DNA of 64,000 bases from Pseudoflavonifractor sp. (GCA_023667145.1 JAMPAQ010000001.1:1221481-1285480); one strand, 5' to 3'. Numbered from the stretch's first letter, positions 28,155 to 37,361 are shown. The notes: a model not told the origin generated them from the sequence alone. Made by a program: numbers and translations.

Positions 28155-31100
28155 TTAAATCTTAATCTTTGTCGTCTGCGAGCCGCACCGCACTACATAG
28201 AGCGACTGCGGCAGCATCGGTATTTCATCGGCATTACCGCGATAGACCATCACACCCGACATGTTGTAGACCTCGACCACGGCATCAGCCGCAAGTCCGC
28301 TGACCTCAATGCGACCATCAACAACTCCGACAGCCACCACCCCATCGCCATCCATCCCGACATCATCAATCGCGGCATCCTCCTCCATCTCAACGATGTT
28401 TTTGAAAAAACTCCATACCTGTGCGTTTTGATAAGCCTCCTTACATCCTTTGGGAACATATAGTGTGATGTCTTCGCGAATCTCATAATAATATACATCA
28501 AAAAATTGAGGTGGCACTGTATTAAGGATATAGATATTTTTCAATTTCGACCATCGGACAAAAGGATCAGTCAATTTTTCAACATTTGATGGAATCCACA
28601 GTGTCTCAATTTGGTCGTTAAAAGTAAAAGCAATACGGCCTATATTTACAAGGGTACTCGGCAAGCTCAATTCCTTAACTTCAGATATATCGTTGAAAGC
28701 ATTTTCACCAATCTCAATGACCCCCTCCGGAATCACAAGAGTCTTTAACCGGGGAGCTTTACTAAAAGCATCATCTCCAATCTTTGTCACACTATGGGGG
28801 ATCACGAGAGATTCCAAGCTGGGAACTTGATGGAAAGCCAATCTACCAATCTCTGTCACACCATGAGGAATCACAAGAGACTTCAATTCGCCAGCATATA
28901 GGAAAGCCTGTTCGCCAATACGCCTCAAACTATTTGGCAGTTCGATATGTGTCAGACTGTCTGCCGACATTAAAAAGCAAGCAGGGATAACCCGCACCCC
29001 ATCTCCTATTATTACGGATTTAAGATGACGAGCATACATTTCCCCATAATCCCCCTCTCCCGACGCATAAAACTCCAATTCCTTTAATCCATAGCAAGTT
29101 AATTTCGGAAGATAGCTCACGCTCCTTCCTATAACTAATTTATCTGCTTGGATGTAAAGCTGCGCATCACCATCTTTGACAACCCGCTTAATACCATCCT
29201 CAAACTCGACAGCTTTGGCACTCGCATTATATTCAATAACATGTGATATCGGCAGCGTATAATACCCGTTTCTTATCTCCTTAACAGTCTCTGGAATGAC
29301 CAAACGATCGATCGTGTCCCGATCTATGTAATCCCCATTCCAAAATATTTTATCCAAAAATTTTACATGTGGGCCTATCACTAAGTTTTTCAACTTCGGG
29401 AAATAATTTACATAATTGTCTTCCTTACGACAACTCTCACAGTCATAAACTATAGTCTTAACGTCTCCAAAGTTGTTACCTCCCCCTAACGACTCAAGAT
29501 TAGGAGGAAATGTCAGGACGAAATCACTTGCAAGGTCGCTTGGAAATGAAAGGGCATAACTTCCAATTCGCTTTAAGGTTTCCGGCAATATTAATTTTTT
29601 GATGGGACGCGTTAATCTCAATGCATCATCCGGCAACTCGGTTATGCCATCATTTACAATCAAGGTATTACAGTTTCCGGCACTTATGCACATTCCGACA
29701 CCAGTCGATGCCACTATCACCGTATCAATTATCTGGTAACGACTGTCATCCACGAGAGAACCATTCTCCCACTTTACCCATTGCATCCACTTGCTGAAAG
29801 AGCTGGTTTCACAATCTTTCACCGACTTGGGAAACGTAACCTTCCTGAATGAAATCTCGCCGTTTGATTTTGGCGCAAAAGCAGAATAGCTAATCTTCTC
29901 AACACCATCGGGGATTACAATCTCATCCACCGACAACCCCTCAAAAGCTCCAGCCCGTATATATTTGAGGGAATTAGGCATCTGCAACTTTTCAATACCC
30001 GTATCAAGAAATGCATATTCATCAACTGTGGTTATACCCTCTTCAAGGATAAGACTACTGATTTTTGCTCCATAGAACGCGTACTCGCCCACCTTGTCCC
30101 ATGAGCCGGGAATTGACAGCTCGTCAAACGTCACATCCTCAAATACCGATTTACCCAGTTTCTTCAATGTCGTGGGGAGGGTCGATAGGCTCAAGTTGCG
30201 ACAGCTTGCAAACGCCTTGTCACCGATTTCCTCAAGGACGGGGGAGAAGTTGACGGAGGTGAACTTGGAGCCATAGAAACACTCCGGGGCAATGCGCTTG
30301 ATGTGTGAGGGCATCGTGATATTGTTGGTAGCGTCCCCAAGATATGTGGCGTAGCCCTTGGGCAGGGTCTCCATCGTGTCGTGAAACTTTACAGCAGTGC
30401 GGTTCTTCGGCCACCACAGGGCAGCATTGCAGTCACGCGCCTTGAAATCATAGCGGGTGACATTGTCGTTGTCATCAAGTATCAGCACCTCACCAACATA
30501 CTTGACCGACTCAGGGATGACTATCTCTTTCAAGTTGGAGCATTGAGCAAACGAGTACTTGGGCACAGACTTGACATTGCGACCAAAGACTACACGCTCT
30601 ACGCTGTTAGGAAAGCAGTATTCCCACGAGTACGAGCCATACATTGACAACTGGTTGTAATAGTAGTATCCACAGTAAGTACAGCTGTCGGCATTCCATA
30701 TAATCTCACGCAAGTCGGGCCGGACGGTGACGGTCGAGGTGGCTCGGGTGTCACGTCCTTTGACAAACATGCCGCTGTCACTTCCCGCCGAACCGCCATA
30801 AAACCGCTTAATTGTCTCGACATAACGCGGAATGGTGATTGACGTGACATGTGGCGACTCGTCAAACCCCGTCACAGAGACCACCTTGTAGGTCTTACCT
30901 CCATATTTAACCGTCTCGGGTATCACGACCTTGCCCATGTATTCCTTAGGGCCACGGCATGTCGAGACGCAAAGGTCGCTGCGGTCGGTCATTATCTTGT
31001 AATAGACACCAAACTGTTCAAAATCGTAATCATTGGTAGATGAATCGGACGCACCGCCGGTCCCTCCCGTGACCGCACGAGGTTGCAAAATGTCGGCATA

Positions 31101-31199
31101 GACAGCGGCAGGTACAGCCAACAACACGAGTGCGGCCATCACGCGCAACAGTCGTGACAGAAACCTCGCGGCACAAACTTCAAGCACTTGATTTTTCAT
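28155..31199 (-). CDS. BspA-like leucine-rich repeat surface protein
   Basis: The protein of about 1014 residues starts at MKNQVLEVCAARF with a signal peptide (LLRVMAALVLLAVPAAVYA). Upstream in-frame starts lie inside the leader element and are rejected. It is built of LRR_5/BspA repeats of about 23 residues (for example IPHSVTKIGDDAFSKAPRLK). It ends with a sorting-type domain (VEVYNMSGVMVYRGNA...LYVVRCGSQ) resembling type IX secretion C-terminal domains, so it is probably surface exposed and adhesive. The middle (about 28420-30060) is clearly more AT-rich than both ends, suggesting a mosaic. Its mRNA begins with the long repeated leader described separately. Confidence 0.88.
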   Translation of the reverse strand: MKNQVLEVCAARFLSRLLRVMAALVLLAVPAAVYADILQPRAVTGGTGGASDSSTNDYDFEQFGVYYKIMTDRSDLCVSTCRGPKEYMGKVVIPETVKYGGKTYKVVSVTGFDESPHVTSITIPRYVETIKRFYGGSAGSDSGMFVKGRDTRATSTVTVRPDLREIIWNADSCTYCGYYYYNQLSMYGSYSWEYCFPNSVERVVFGRNVKSVPKYSFAQCSNLKEIVIPESVKYVGEVLILDDNDNVTRYDFKARDCNAALWWPKNRTAVKFHDTMETLPKGYATYLGDATNNITMPSHIKRIAPECFYGSKFTSVNFSPVLEEIGDKAFASCRNLSLSTLPTTLKKLGKSVFEDVTFDELSIPGSWDKVGEYAFYGAKISSLILEEGITTVDEYAFLDTGIEKLQMPNSLKYIRAGAFEGLSVDEIVIPDGVEKISYSAFAPKSNGEISFRKVTFPKSVKDCETSSFSKWMQWVKWENGSLVDDSRYQIIDTVIVASTGVGMCISAGNCNTLIVNDGITELPDDALRLTRPIKKLILPETLKRIGSYALSFPSDLASDFVLTFPPNLESLGGGNNFGDVKTIVYDCESCRKEDNYVNYFPKLKNLVIGPHVKFLDKIFWNGDYIDRDTIDRLVIPETVKEIRNGYYTLPISHVIEYNASAKAVEFEDGIKRVVKDGDAQLYIQADKLVIGRSVSYLPKLTCYGLKELEFYASGEGDYGEMYARHLKSVIIGDGVRVIPACFLMSADSLTHIELPNSLRRIGEQAFLYAGELKSLVIPHGVTEIGRLAFHQVPSLESLVIPHSVTKIGDDAFSKAPRLKTLVIPEGVIEIGENAFNDISEVKELSLPSTLVNIGRIAFTFNDQIETLWIPSNVEKLTDPFVRWSKLKNIYILNTVPPQFFDVYYYEIREDITLYVPKGCKEAYQNAQVWSFFKNIVEMEEDAAIDDVGMDGDGVVAVGVVDGRIEVSGLAADAVVEVYNMSGVMVYRGNADEIPMLPQSLYVVRCGSQTTKIKI
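28711..28920 (-). repeat. 69-bp tandem repeats encoding LRR_5 units
   Basis: The block GGAATCACAAGAG recurs in slightly diverged form at 28729, 28798 and 28867, exactly 69 bp apart (23 codons). These are DNA-level copies of one LRR unit. Confidence 0.75.
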
Positions 31200-31598
31200 G
31201 ACATAAACAAGATGCCGTTTTCCCCTGACGGCATGGTTGGTAAAACAAAAGCGCGGGGAACATACTCTGTTGCTCGTCCCGCATTCCGAGGCCTTCGCAT
31301 TGCCCATCACAGTAGAAACGAGCAATCGCAGAAGCCCACGCGCAATATGCAAATACATCATAGTCCTCAGGAACGACCGGGGACAATATCCACATATCCA
31401 TGGACATCTACAACTGCCTTACTCTTGACTGTGACATTGAAAGTTGCGAAGTTTCAGAATGCCAAGAACAAAGCGCATCGTAAACGCCTTACAAAAACTT
31501 GTCGTGACCCACCCCATACCCTCGGTGGGCTCCTGCACGACGAGCCATGGCGCCACGTCTCTACGCTTTGCCACCTCGTCTTGCATGGGGTCAGTCAC
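31200..31598 (-). promoter_or_regulatory. Long leader copy 1 (5' UTR of the LRR protein gene)
   Basis: This stretch of about 400 nt has no convincing gene. It runs from the promoter at 31603-31632 to the start codon at 31199. Its core (31251-31341) is about four-fifths identical to the reverse complement of 32395-32484. Its 5' part (31509-31582) matches 31972-32045. A hairpin (ATGCCGT/ACGGCAT, 31212-31234, loop with GGGGAAA on the mRNA strand) stands 12 nt before the ATG. Confidence 0.7.
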
Positions 31599-31602
31599 GC
31601 CA

Positions 31603-31632
31603 CAAATATAATCACATTTTACCGCATCACAA
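31603..31632 (-). promoter_or_regulatory. Promoter of leader copy 1
   Basis: On the minus strand TTG (31630-31632) and TATATTTG (31603-31610) are spaced by 19 bp. This is the Bacteroidota promoter form and sets a leader of about 400 nt. Confidence 0.75.
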
Positions 31633-31750
31633 AACTTTTAACACAATCCGCTTAGAGAGCGGCACATTGGAACGTAGCGACAACCCGATGCCGACCAACG
31701 GCAACGGACACGTCAAACCATTGAAAGCAGATGCAGAAACCTGACCATGG

Positions 31751-32090
31751 CATACGGCTTTTCCCGGCCGTATGCCCGACATCCGCAGACTCATGTCACA
31801 ACGGCTCCGACATCGGGCGTGACCGACATAAGACCGGTCCCGGACTCCGATAGTGAAATCTTGCGAGAATTTCTATACGCCGTTGCTAATATTGTCTGCG
31901 AAAGTCCTTTGCCGGAAGTCAGCGTAAGCTCATCAGACTGCCATGCAAAGGAAACGACATCAACTGTCACCCCACCCCATTCCCACGGCGGGCTTCTGCA
32001 CGACACGCCCTGACGCTGCGTCTCTGCGCTTTGTCATCGTGTCGGAGAAACCGGACCATGCCGGCGGGGTATGCCGTCCAATCAAGTCAT
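31751..32090 (-). promoter_or_regulatory. Orphan leader copy 3
   Basis: Same orientation as copy 1. It shares the copy 1 5' part (31972-32045), the 35-nt block at 31843-31877 that matches copy 2 (32258-32292, inverted, three mismatches), and the terminal hairpin (CATACGGC/GCCGTATG, 31751-31774). The 90-nt core is missing. Only a 12-codon reading frame (ATG at 31748) follows, so the controlled gene is gone or the RNA acts alone. Confidence 0.6.
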
Positions 32091-32094
32091 GGAG

Positions 32095-32125
32095 CAAATG
32101 TAGGATGAAAAAATTTACCGCACAA
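32095..32125 (-). promoter_or_regulatory. Promoter of orphan leader copy 3
   Basis: On the minus strand TTG (32123-32125) and TACATTTG (32095-32102), 20-bp spacer. It is back to back with the copy 2 promoter. Confidence 0.65.
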
Positions 32126-32141
32126 ACCTTTTTGCCAAAAT

Positions 32142-32172
32142 TTGGAAGTATCGGGCGAAACACATATATTTG
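32142..32172 (+). promoter_or_regulatory. Promoter of leader copy 2 and the four-gene operon
   Basis: TTG (32142-32144) and TATATTTG (32165-32172) with a 20-bp spacer. It sets a leader of about 370 nt before the start at 32550. Confidence 0.75.
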
Positions 32173-32176
32173 CAGT

Positions 32177-32549
32177 TGCATACCGCGTCACGCCCGATCG
32201 GCGGCGCTGTATCGCGACATGATGGACAGCGTTTACGATAGCGCTTGATTCTTGACTTATAGAAATTCTCGCAAAATTTCAAAATCGGAGTCAGGGTCGA
32301 GGCAACTGTAGATGCCGACAGATATGCTATATCCGTGTCCCCCACCATCGGTGGCCATTGCCGACCGTGACGGAGGACGATAAGGCGTATATCTGCGTGG
32401 GCTTCTGCGTTGCTCGTTCTACTCCGATGGGCAATGCGAGAAGCCTCTATAAGCGGGACGGGCAACAGAGTAAAGTTCCCACGCTTTCCTGTTTTAACAC
32501 GGATGCAATGAACCCGCATGGGGACGAGGGTTCTGAGAGAATTACTGAT
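32177..32549 (+). promoter_or_regulatory. Long leader copy 2 (5' UTR of the SPFH/C25 operon)
   Basis: The core 32395-32484 is closed by GCGTGGG/CCCACGC. Inside, GGCTTCTGCGTTGC (32400-32413) pairs with 32431-32445 as a 14-bp helix with one bulge. GTTGCTCGT (32409-32417) can instead pair with ACGGGCAAC (32458-32466). A further hairpin (AACCC/GGGTT, 32511-32532, loop containing GGGGA) lies 17 nt before the ATG at 32550. The non-triplet indels against copy 1 argue for RNA or DNA function rather than a coding function. Confidence 0.7.
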
Positions 32550-34820
32550 ATGACCGACCTTATCACATGCCCCGTCTGCGGAGGGCCCCTACTACCCGCA
32601 CAGACACTTTGCTATAATTGCGGGACACGTCTGCCTAACGATGCGCCTGCCGCCAACAGCTTTGCCACGACATCCTCTGCGACTGACGCCAATAAAATGT
32701 CGGACGCAACAGCCCCGACTATTATACACCACAAGGCGTTGTGGAAAATCCCCGCCAACGTGGTGGCACAAAGCATCAGCCCGGCTGACTTCGACAATCT
32801 CGACAACGTCTCGGGCATCATAGTGCAAAATGGTGTCACCGCCCTCATATATATAAACGGACAAGAGATGGCTCAAGTTAACGGGGGCACATACGACTTT
32901 GTCAGCACAGCCGAGATAGACCGTCTCATGAGACAAAGCTCACTGATACCGGCCTCCAAACCAAAAGTCAGTATGTGGAGAGCTTTGTGGCGGCTTATAA
33001 GAAGGAAAAAGGTCGATACCGGCAACACTGCCTCCGGCTCCTCGATAAAAAATGTCGATGATGCCATACGTCACCTGCGCCGCGACTCCATAATCAACGC
33101 CTACCTGAAGACCGACACGCCATTTCAGGTGATTGTCAGCGGAGACCAGGGAATCCACGGATATGAGCCTCTTGAGATTAGATGCCGCCATCTGATTGCC
33201 CCCATCGGGATGACAGTGCAGTTGGAAATCTCAGACTTCAACCAGTTCATCCGTCATTTTCTCGTCAGCAGTCAGACAGTGACCTGCGAGGAGATAGCCC
33301 GCGAGATACGTCCCACAGTCAAATCCATCCTTGAGTCGTGCTTGAGAAATGTCGATATAATCGAATACGGACTGCCGATACAGGCCCGTATGGAGATTGA
33401 CCGCCAACTGTCACAGGCAATATCCATACCCGGCCTACGGTTTGTAAAGACAATCGAGGTGACCTGCTCAAGCAAAGACCTCGAACGCCTCGCCACAGTC
33501 GCCGACGAGCTGTATCTCAGCGAGAAAGAGCTTGACTTTGCCCGTCGCACCAACGAATTCCGCAACCGCCTCGCCGCCGTTGAGAACGCGCAGAAGATCG
33601 ACGATGCCCGCAATGACCTCGCCCTCCACAAGGCACTGCAGGAGGTCAACCGCGACCTGTTGCTCTCGGAAGACGAGGTCGATGAGTTCTACATGCTGCT
33701 GTCGCGCCAAAAGAAGATACGCGAGAGCAACAACGACATGGAAATTGAGCGTGCGCTCAACGACATCGAACGCGGCAGGCTGACCAACCGCGACGAGATG
33801 GAAGCCTTGCGCACCGAGCTTGCGTCACGCAGGGACAAGCGCGAGTCGGTGGCGACAATCATGCAGATGCAAAACCTCGCCGACACCGAGGCCAAGCGCA
33901 TCGAGATAGACCGCCTGTTGCTTGCCCGCGAGCATGATGTCGAGATTGAGAAAGAGAAATACCGTCAGGAACTCGAAGACCTCAACCGCACACATGGCTA
34001 TGCCAAGGCTCTTGAGGATGCCGAAATCGCGACACAGGTCACCGAAAGGGACATCGCGACACAACGGCTGCGCGACAACTACAGCGACACCCGCCATGTG
34101 GCCGAGGTGAGGAAGCGGAAAGACGAGATCGACCTCGACATATACACCCAGACACGTATTGACCAGCTCGATGCCGAGCGGGAAAACCGCAAGCACGCCC
34201 GTGGAATGGAGTTCATCAGGCAATGTCAGGCCCACGAGACTGAGCTCAAGAGGCAGCGACTCGACTTGGAAGACAGGAAGACCGACCAACTAAAGGTTAT
34301 GTCGGGCATGTCATCCGACCAGATACTCGCGACGGGAGTCCGCGACCTGACACCCGAGGCTCAGATTGAATTGGCCAAGGGAATCGGTAACCGTGGGACA
34401 AGCGAGGAAGTCCTACGGCTGCACGAGGAGAAACAGAGACTCATCCAGGAGCAAGCCGACAAAAACCGCGACATGATGGAGGGTATCACCGACAAGATGT
34501 TTGAGCTGACCCGACAGGCGCTGGGCGGCAAGCAGGAGGCCGACCTGCGGCGGTATGACGACCAAGCACGGTTGACCGATGAATACCGCCGGCGCATGGA
34601 GCACGAGCAAGACCGCTATGACCGCACCAACCAAGGAATGATGGCCCACGAGACCGACCTCCACAACTCTGCTGTCGATGCCATAAGGGCAGCGAGCGGC
34701 CAACCGCATCCCGCCGACAGCCTCCGTGGCGTGAAAGTCATCTGCCCCCAGTGTCGGCAGATTGTCGACATGGACAAATTCTGCAAACTGTGCGGAGCCG
34801 AACTCAACATCAGGCGCTGA
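32550..34820 (+). CDS. Zinc ribbon-SPFH-like-coiled-coil-zinc ribbon protein
   Basis: The protein has 756 residues from the start MTDLITCPVCGG. A zinc ribbon is at 7-24 (CPVC...CYNC). An SPFH/band 7-like part starts near 85 (IVQNGVTALIYINGQE, NGGTYDFVS) and runs to about 305. A long Glu/Arg/Lys-rich coiled coil (about 310-700) follows, and a second zinc ribbon closes the protein (CPQC...CKLC). There is no signal peptide or membrane span. SPFH proteins form ring or lattice assemblies, so a large cytoplasmic or membrane-associated scaffold is likely (inference). Earlier in-frame starts (32508, or TTG 32358) would place the conserved leader inside the gene. It is the first gene of a four-gene operon. 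Confidence 0.75.
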   Translation: MTDLITCPVCGGPLLPAQTLCYNCGTRLPNDAPAANSFATTSSATDANKMSDATAPTIIHHKALWKIPANVVAQSISPADFDNLDNVSGIIVQNGVTALIYINGQEMAQVNGGTYDFVSTAEIDRLMRQSSLIPASKPKVSMWRALWRLIRRKKVDTGNTASGSSIKNVDDAIRHLRRDSIINAYLKTDTPFQVIVSGDQGIHGYEPLEIRCRHLIAPIGMTVQLEISDFNQFIRHFLVSSQTVTCEEIAREIRPTVKSILESCLRNVDIIEYGLPIQARMEIDRQLSQAISIPGLRFVKTIEVTCSSKDLERLATVADELYLSEKELDFARRTNEFRNRLAAVENAQKIDDARNDLALHKALQEVNRDLLLSEDEVDEFYMLLSRQKKIRESNNDMEIERALNDIERGRLTNRDEMEALRTELASRRDKRESVATIMQMQNLADTEAKRIEIDRLLLAREHDVEIEKEKYRQELEDLNRTHGYAKALEDAEIATQVTERDIATQRLRDNYSDTRHVAEVRKRKDEIDLDIYTQTRIDQLDAERENRKHARGMEFIRQCQAHETELKRQRLDLEDRKTDQLKVMSGMSSDQILATGVRDLTPEAQIELAKGIGNRGTSEEVLRLHEEKQRLIQEQADKNRDMMEGITDKMFELTRQALGGKQEADLRRYDDQARLTDEYRRRMEHEQDRYDRTNQGMMAHETDLHNSAVDAIRAASGQPHPADSLRGVKVICPQCRQIVDMDKFCKLCGAELNIRR

Positions 34821-34854
34821 CACTCAATCAACCAACCATATCCATACAGCTACA

Positions 34855-36777
34855 ATGACGGATAAACATAACGACCGACCATCCTCAATGTCACAAGACG
34901 ACCCATCATACGCCTATACCCATAATGATGTCACCAACGATGACCACTCTGTCAACACGACCAATGTCAATAACAACAACCACATCGAGGTCTATCATGG
35001 GAGCGCGGCCACCGAAAAGCGACAGGAAGACAATCGTGAGCAATACCGGCTGTTTTGCAAGCGCAACATCGGCACCGGCTTTATCAGCATCGACACACGC
35101 CTGCTGCTCGACGATGAGGCCACACGCCTCCACATATCCGCTGACGACAAGCTCGCCATCGAGGCCGAGGTAAAGACCCGCTCTCAGTCACGCGAGCTAA
35201 GCAACCACGACCGCGAGACCATCAACGAGTCAAGGGAGGCCGTCGCGAGAAACAAGGTGACCGACTCACTCCAGGCCCGTCTTGTCGCCATTGCCGACAA
35301 GACGGGCGACGACCGCGCCCAGTTCTATGCCAACCTAATCCTCGCGGTTCGTGACCCGCAAGGATGTATCAACCGATACGAGACACGCACGTTTGACAGC
35401 TATTGGTCGACCTACTGGGTCTACGTTGCTTACATGCGGCGCGGTCATCTCTCAAAGGCAGCGGCGGAGCTGCGACGGCTAAGCGATTACGACACCGGGG
35501 CATACCCCGACAACATATCGTTGCTCAACGCCGCCGGATGCCTCTATGACTACTATATGAAAGAGGCCGGCGAAATGTCCGACGCCATGAGGTATCTCAA
35601 CCGTGAACTCGACATATCCCCGATGCTCTTTCCGTTCAGGTCAGCCCTGCAATATCTCGCCACCCGCCGTCCCGGCACGCTCTACTATTACGGACAGCCC
35701 GAGATTGACTTCTTCCTGACCATATTTGGCGCGCGCAAGAAGCCCGAGCCGGCGACAAGAGCCTCAGCTACAATCACGCTCCCGACATCGGGGCAATCGC
35801 AACAATCCCCTGCCCCGTCGCCGTCGGTGCAGCCCAAGGCCACACCGCCACCAACCCGACGCGCCACATACACCCACACAATCCCATCGACGACACCTAC
35901 AGTCCCGCCGCAGTCTGACGAGGCCATAAGGCAGATGCGGGAAGCCCAAAACATGAAGGATAAAGGCTCCAGCCCCTCAGCATTGACCGGCCTTATTGTC
36001 TTAGTGGTGATAGCTGCCGGGGTGTACTTTGCCTTCAGGTCTTGCCGAGGCCATGAGGTCTCGACACAGCCGGCTGGCATAGAGCTGTTCAGCGATGCAA
36101 GCAAAGACCCGGTCACCGCCATCTATGAGCTTATCAGCGTCCGGGGGTACACCGGCACGAAAGCCGCCATGACCGCCGAACTGAAGAACGACCAGTCAAA
36201 ACGCGAGCAACTGTATGCCACGCTAAAAGCCGAGGGCTTTACTGACATAGGCAACACGTTTGATGAGTTTGACGAGATAGTATTCGGGCGCAACAAGGAC
36301 TCTGAAAAACAGTCCACAAGTCAGACGGCAAAATCAAGACAGACATCCAAATCAGGCAGCACGCAACAACCGGCCAAGACAGCGGATAACCAAACACAGC
36401 AATCCACGCAGTCAGCCACAGCCCGGCAACCGGCATCGCAGCCCATCACCCAGCCCATCACCCAACCGATTCAGGCTGCTCAACCGACACAGGCCACACA
36501 ACCGACAACGATGGACGGAGCGACGGCATGTCAGATGGGGTTGAAATATCTCAACGGCAACGGCGTGGCCCGTGACAATGCCACCGCGTTTGCCTACTTC
36601 CGGCAAGCCGCCGAGGCGGGCAACGTCAAGGGAATGTATTGGCTCGGTTGGTGCTACCGCATGGGGCGCGGCACATCAAAAAACACCGAACAGGCCAAAT
36701 CGTGGTGGCGCAAAGCCGCCGCAAAAGGCAGCGTCGAGGCTTCGCGTGGCCTTGACGAGATAGAGTCGCTGATGTGA
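34855..36777 (+). CDS. Single-span protein with a C-terminal Sel1-like repeat
   Basis: The protein has 640 residues from ATG 34855; earlier in-frame starts fall inside the preceding gene. An Asn/Asp-rich N-terminus (to about 45) is followed by a helical domain (FCKRNIGTGFISIDTRLLLDDEA, in two parts near 67-90) and TPR-like helices (190-290). A Pro/Ser/Thr linker leads to a membrane span at 376-394 (ALTGLIVLVVIAAGVYFAF). A helical segment, a Gln/Thr-rich linker and Sel1 units (MGLKYLNGNGVARDNATAF and following, about 555-635) complete it. I know no matching full-length family. It lies 34 bp after the SPFH-like gene and probably tethers the complex to the membrane (inference). Confidence 0.7.
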   Translation: MTDKHNDRPSSMSQDDPSYAYTHNDVTNDDHSVNTTNVNNNNHIEVYHGSAATEKRQEDNREQYRLFCKRNIGTGFISIDTRLLLDDEATRLHISADDKLAIEAEVKTRSQSRELSNHDRETINESREAVARNKVTDSLQARLVAIADKTGDDRAQFYANLILAVRDPQGCINRYETRTFDSYWSTYWVYVAYMRRGHLSKAAAELRRLSDYDTGAYPDNISLLNAAGCLYDYYMKEAGEMSDAMRYLNRELDISPMLFPFRSALQYLATRRPGTLYYYGQPEIDFFLTIFGARKKPEPATRASATITLPTSGQSQQSPAPSPSVQPKATPPPTRRATYTHTIPSTTPTVPPQSDEAIRQMREAQNMKDKGSSPSALTGLIVLVVIAAGVYFAFRSCRGHEVSTQPAGIELFSDASKDPVTAIYELISVRGYTGTKAAMTAELKNDQSKREQLYATLKAEGFTDIGNTFDEFDEIVFGRNKDSEKQSTSQTAKSRQTSKSGSTQQPAKTADNQTQQSTQSATARQPASQPITQPITQPIQAAQPTQATQPTTMDGATACQMGLKYLNGNGVARDNATAFAYFRQAAEAGNVKGMYWLGWCYRMGRGTSKNTEQAKSWWRKAAAKGSVEASRGLDEIESLM

Positions 36778-36850
36778 CCCGGACAAATTTCTCCAAACCA
36801 ATACCTCATACATACATAATATCATTAACACTAACTTAAAATTACAGATT

Positions 36851-37330
36851 ATGAAAAAATCAATTTTCACAGCACTCATGACACTGTTATGCGCCCTCAT
36901 TCTCGCACCCGACAGCGCGGCCCAACTCTCCGTGAGCGACAGTTTCCCAGAATATCAGGTCAAGGTCAAAAGCTGCAAGGAGATGGGCAATTCGGTAATA
37001 ATCTCGCTAATCCTTGAAAATATTACCCGTAATGACTACATTATAGGGATATATAATCAAGGAACTGCCTATGACGATGAGGCAAACACGTATAACGATG
37101 ACAACATCAGGTATAGTTACGGAACAGGCTCATACTCCATGGGGTTGTCTGGAACTAAATTTCCGACCGAGACCAAACGTAAACTCAATATCAAGATTGA
37201 CAATGTCGATGGTGCTGCCACTCAATTCGATAAGGTGATAGTCGATGTATGGAGTCAGCGGGATGGAAGCAATCCTACGAGAGGCGAGATTGTCATCAAG
37301 AATTTGCCAATCTCACGTGCCGGGAACTGA
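36851..37330 (+). CDS. Small secreted protein of unknown function
   Basis: The 159-residue protein has a clear signal peptide (IFTALMTLLCALILAPDSAA, cut near AAQ). A beta-rich domain follows, with 'KVKSCKEMGNSVIISLILEN' and a late DKVIVDVWSQRDG, like the DUF4352-type immunoglobulin folds that carry one ligand-binding face. I cannot assign a family. It is more AT-rich than the genes on either side and lies 73 bp after the Sel1 gene and 31 bp before the C25-like gene, so it appears to belong to the operon although its product is exported. Confidence 0.65.
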   Translation: MKKSIFTALMTLLCALILAPDSAAQLSVSDSFPEYQVKVKSCKEMGNSVIISLILENITRNDYIIGIYNQGTAYDDEANTYNDDNIRYSYGTGSYSMGLSGTKFPTETKRKLNIKIDNVDGAATQFDKVIVDVWSQRDGSNPTRGEIVIKNLPISRAGN

Positions 37331-37361
37331 AAGGACAACCGATAGAAGATAATCCTACCGT

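Noticed and set aside
31180-31407. 75-codon minus-strand reading frame across leader copy 1
   Set aside because: It lies in the repeated leader; the matching frame in copy 2 is broken by non-triplet indels, so it is not a conserved protein.
31791-32006. 71-codon minus-strand reading frame
   Set aside because: It coincides with leader copy 3 and has no protein-like features.
32358-32549. Longer N-terminus for the SPFH-like gene from a TTG start
   Set aside because: It would run through the conserved leader core and hairpin; the zinc ribbon begins directly after ATG 32550.
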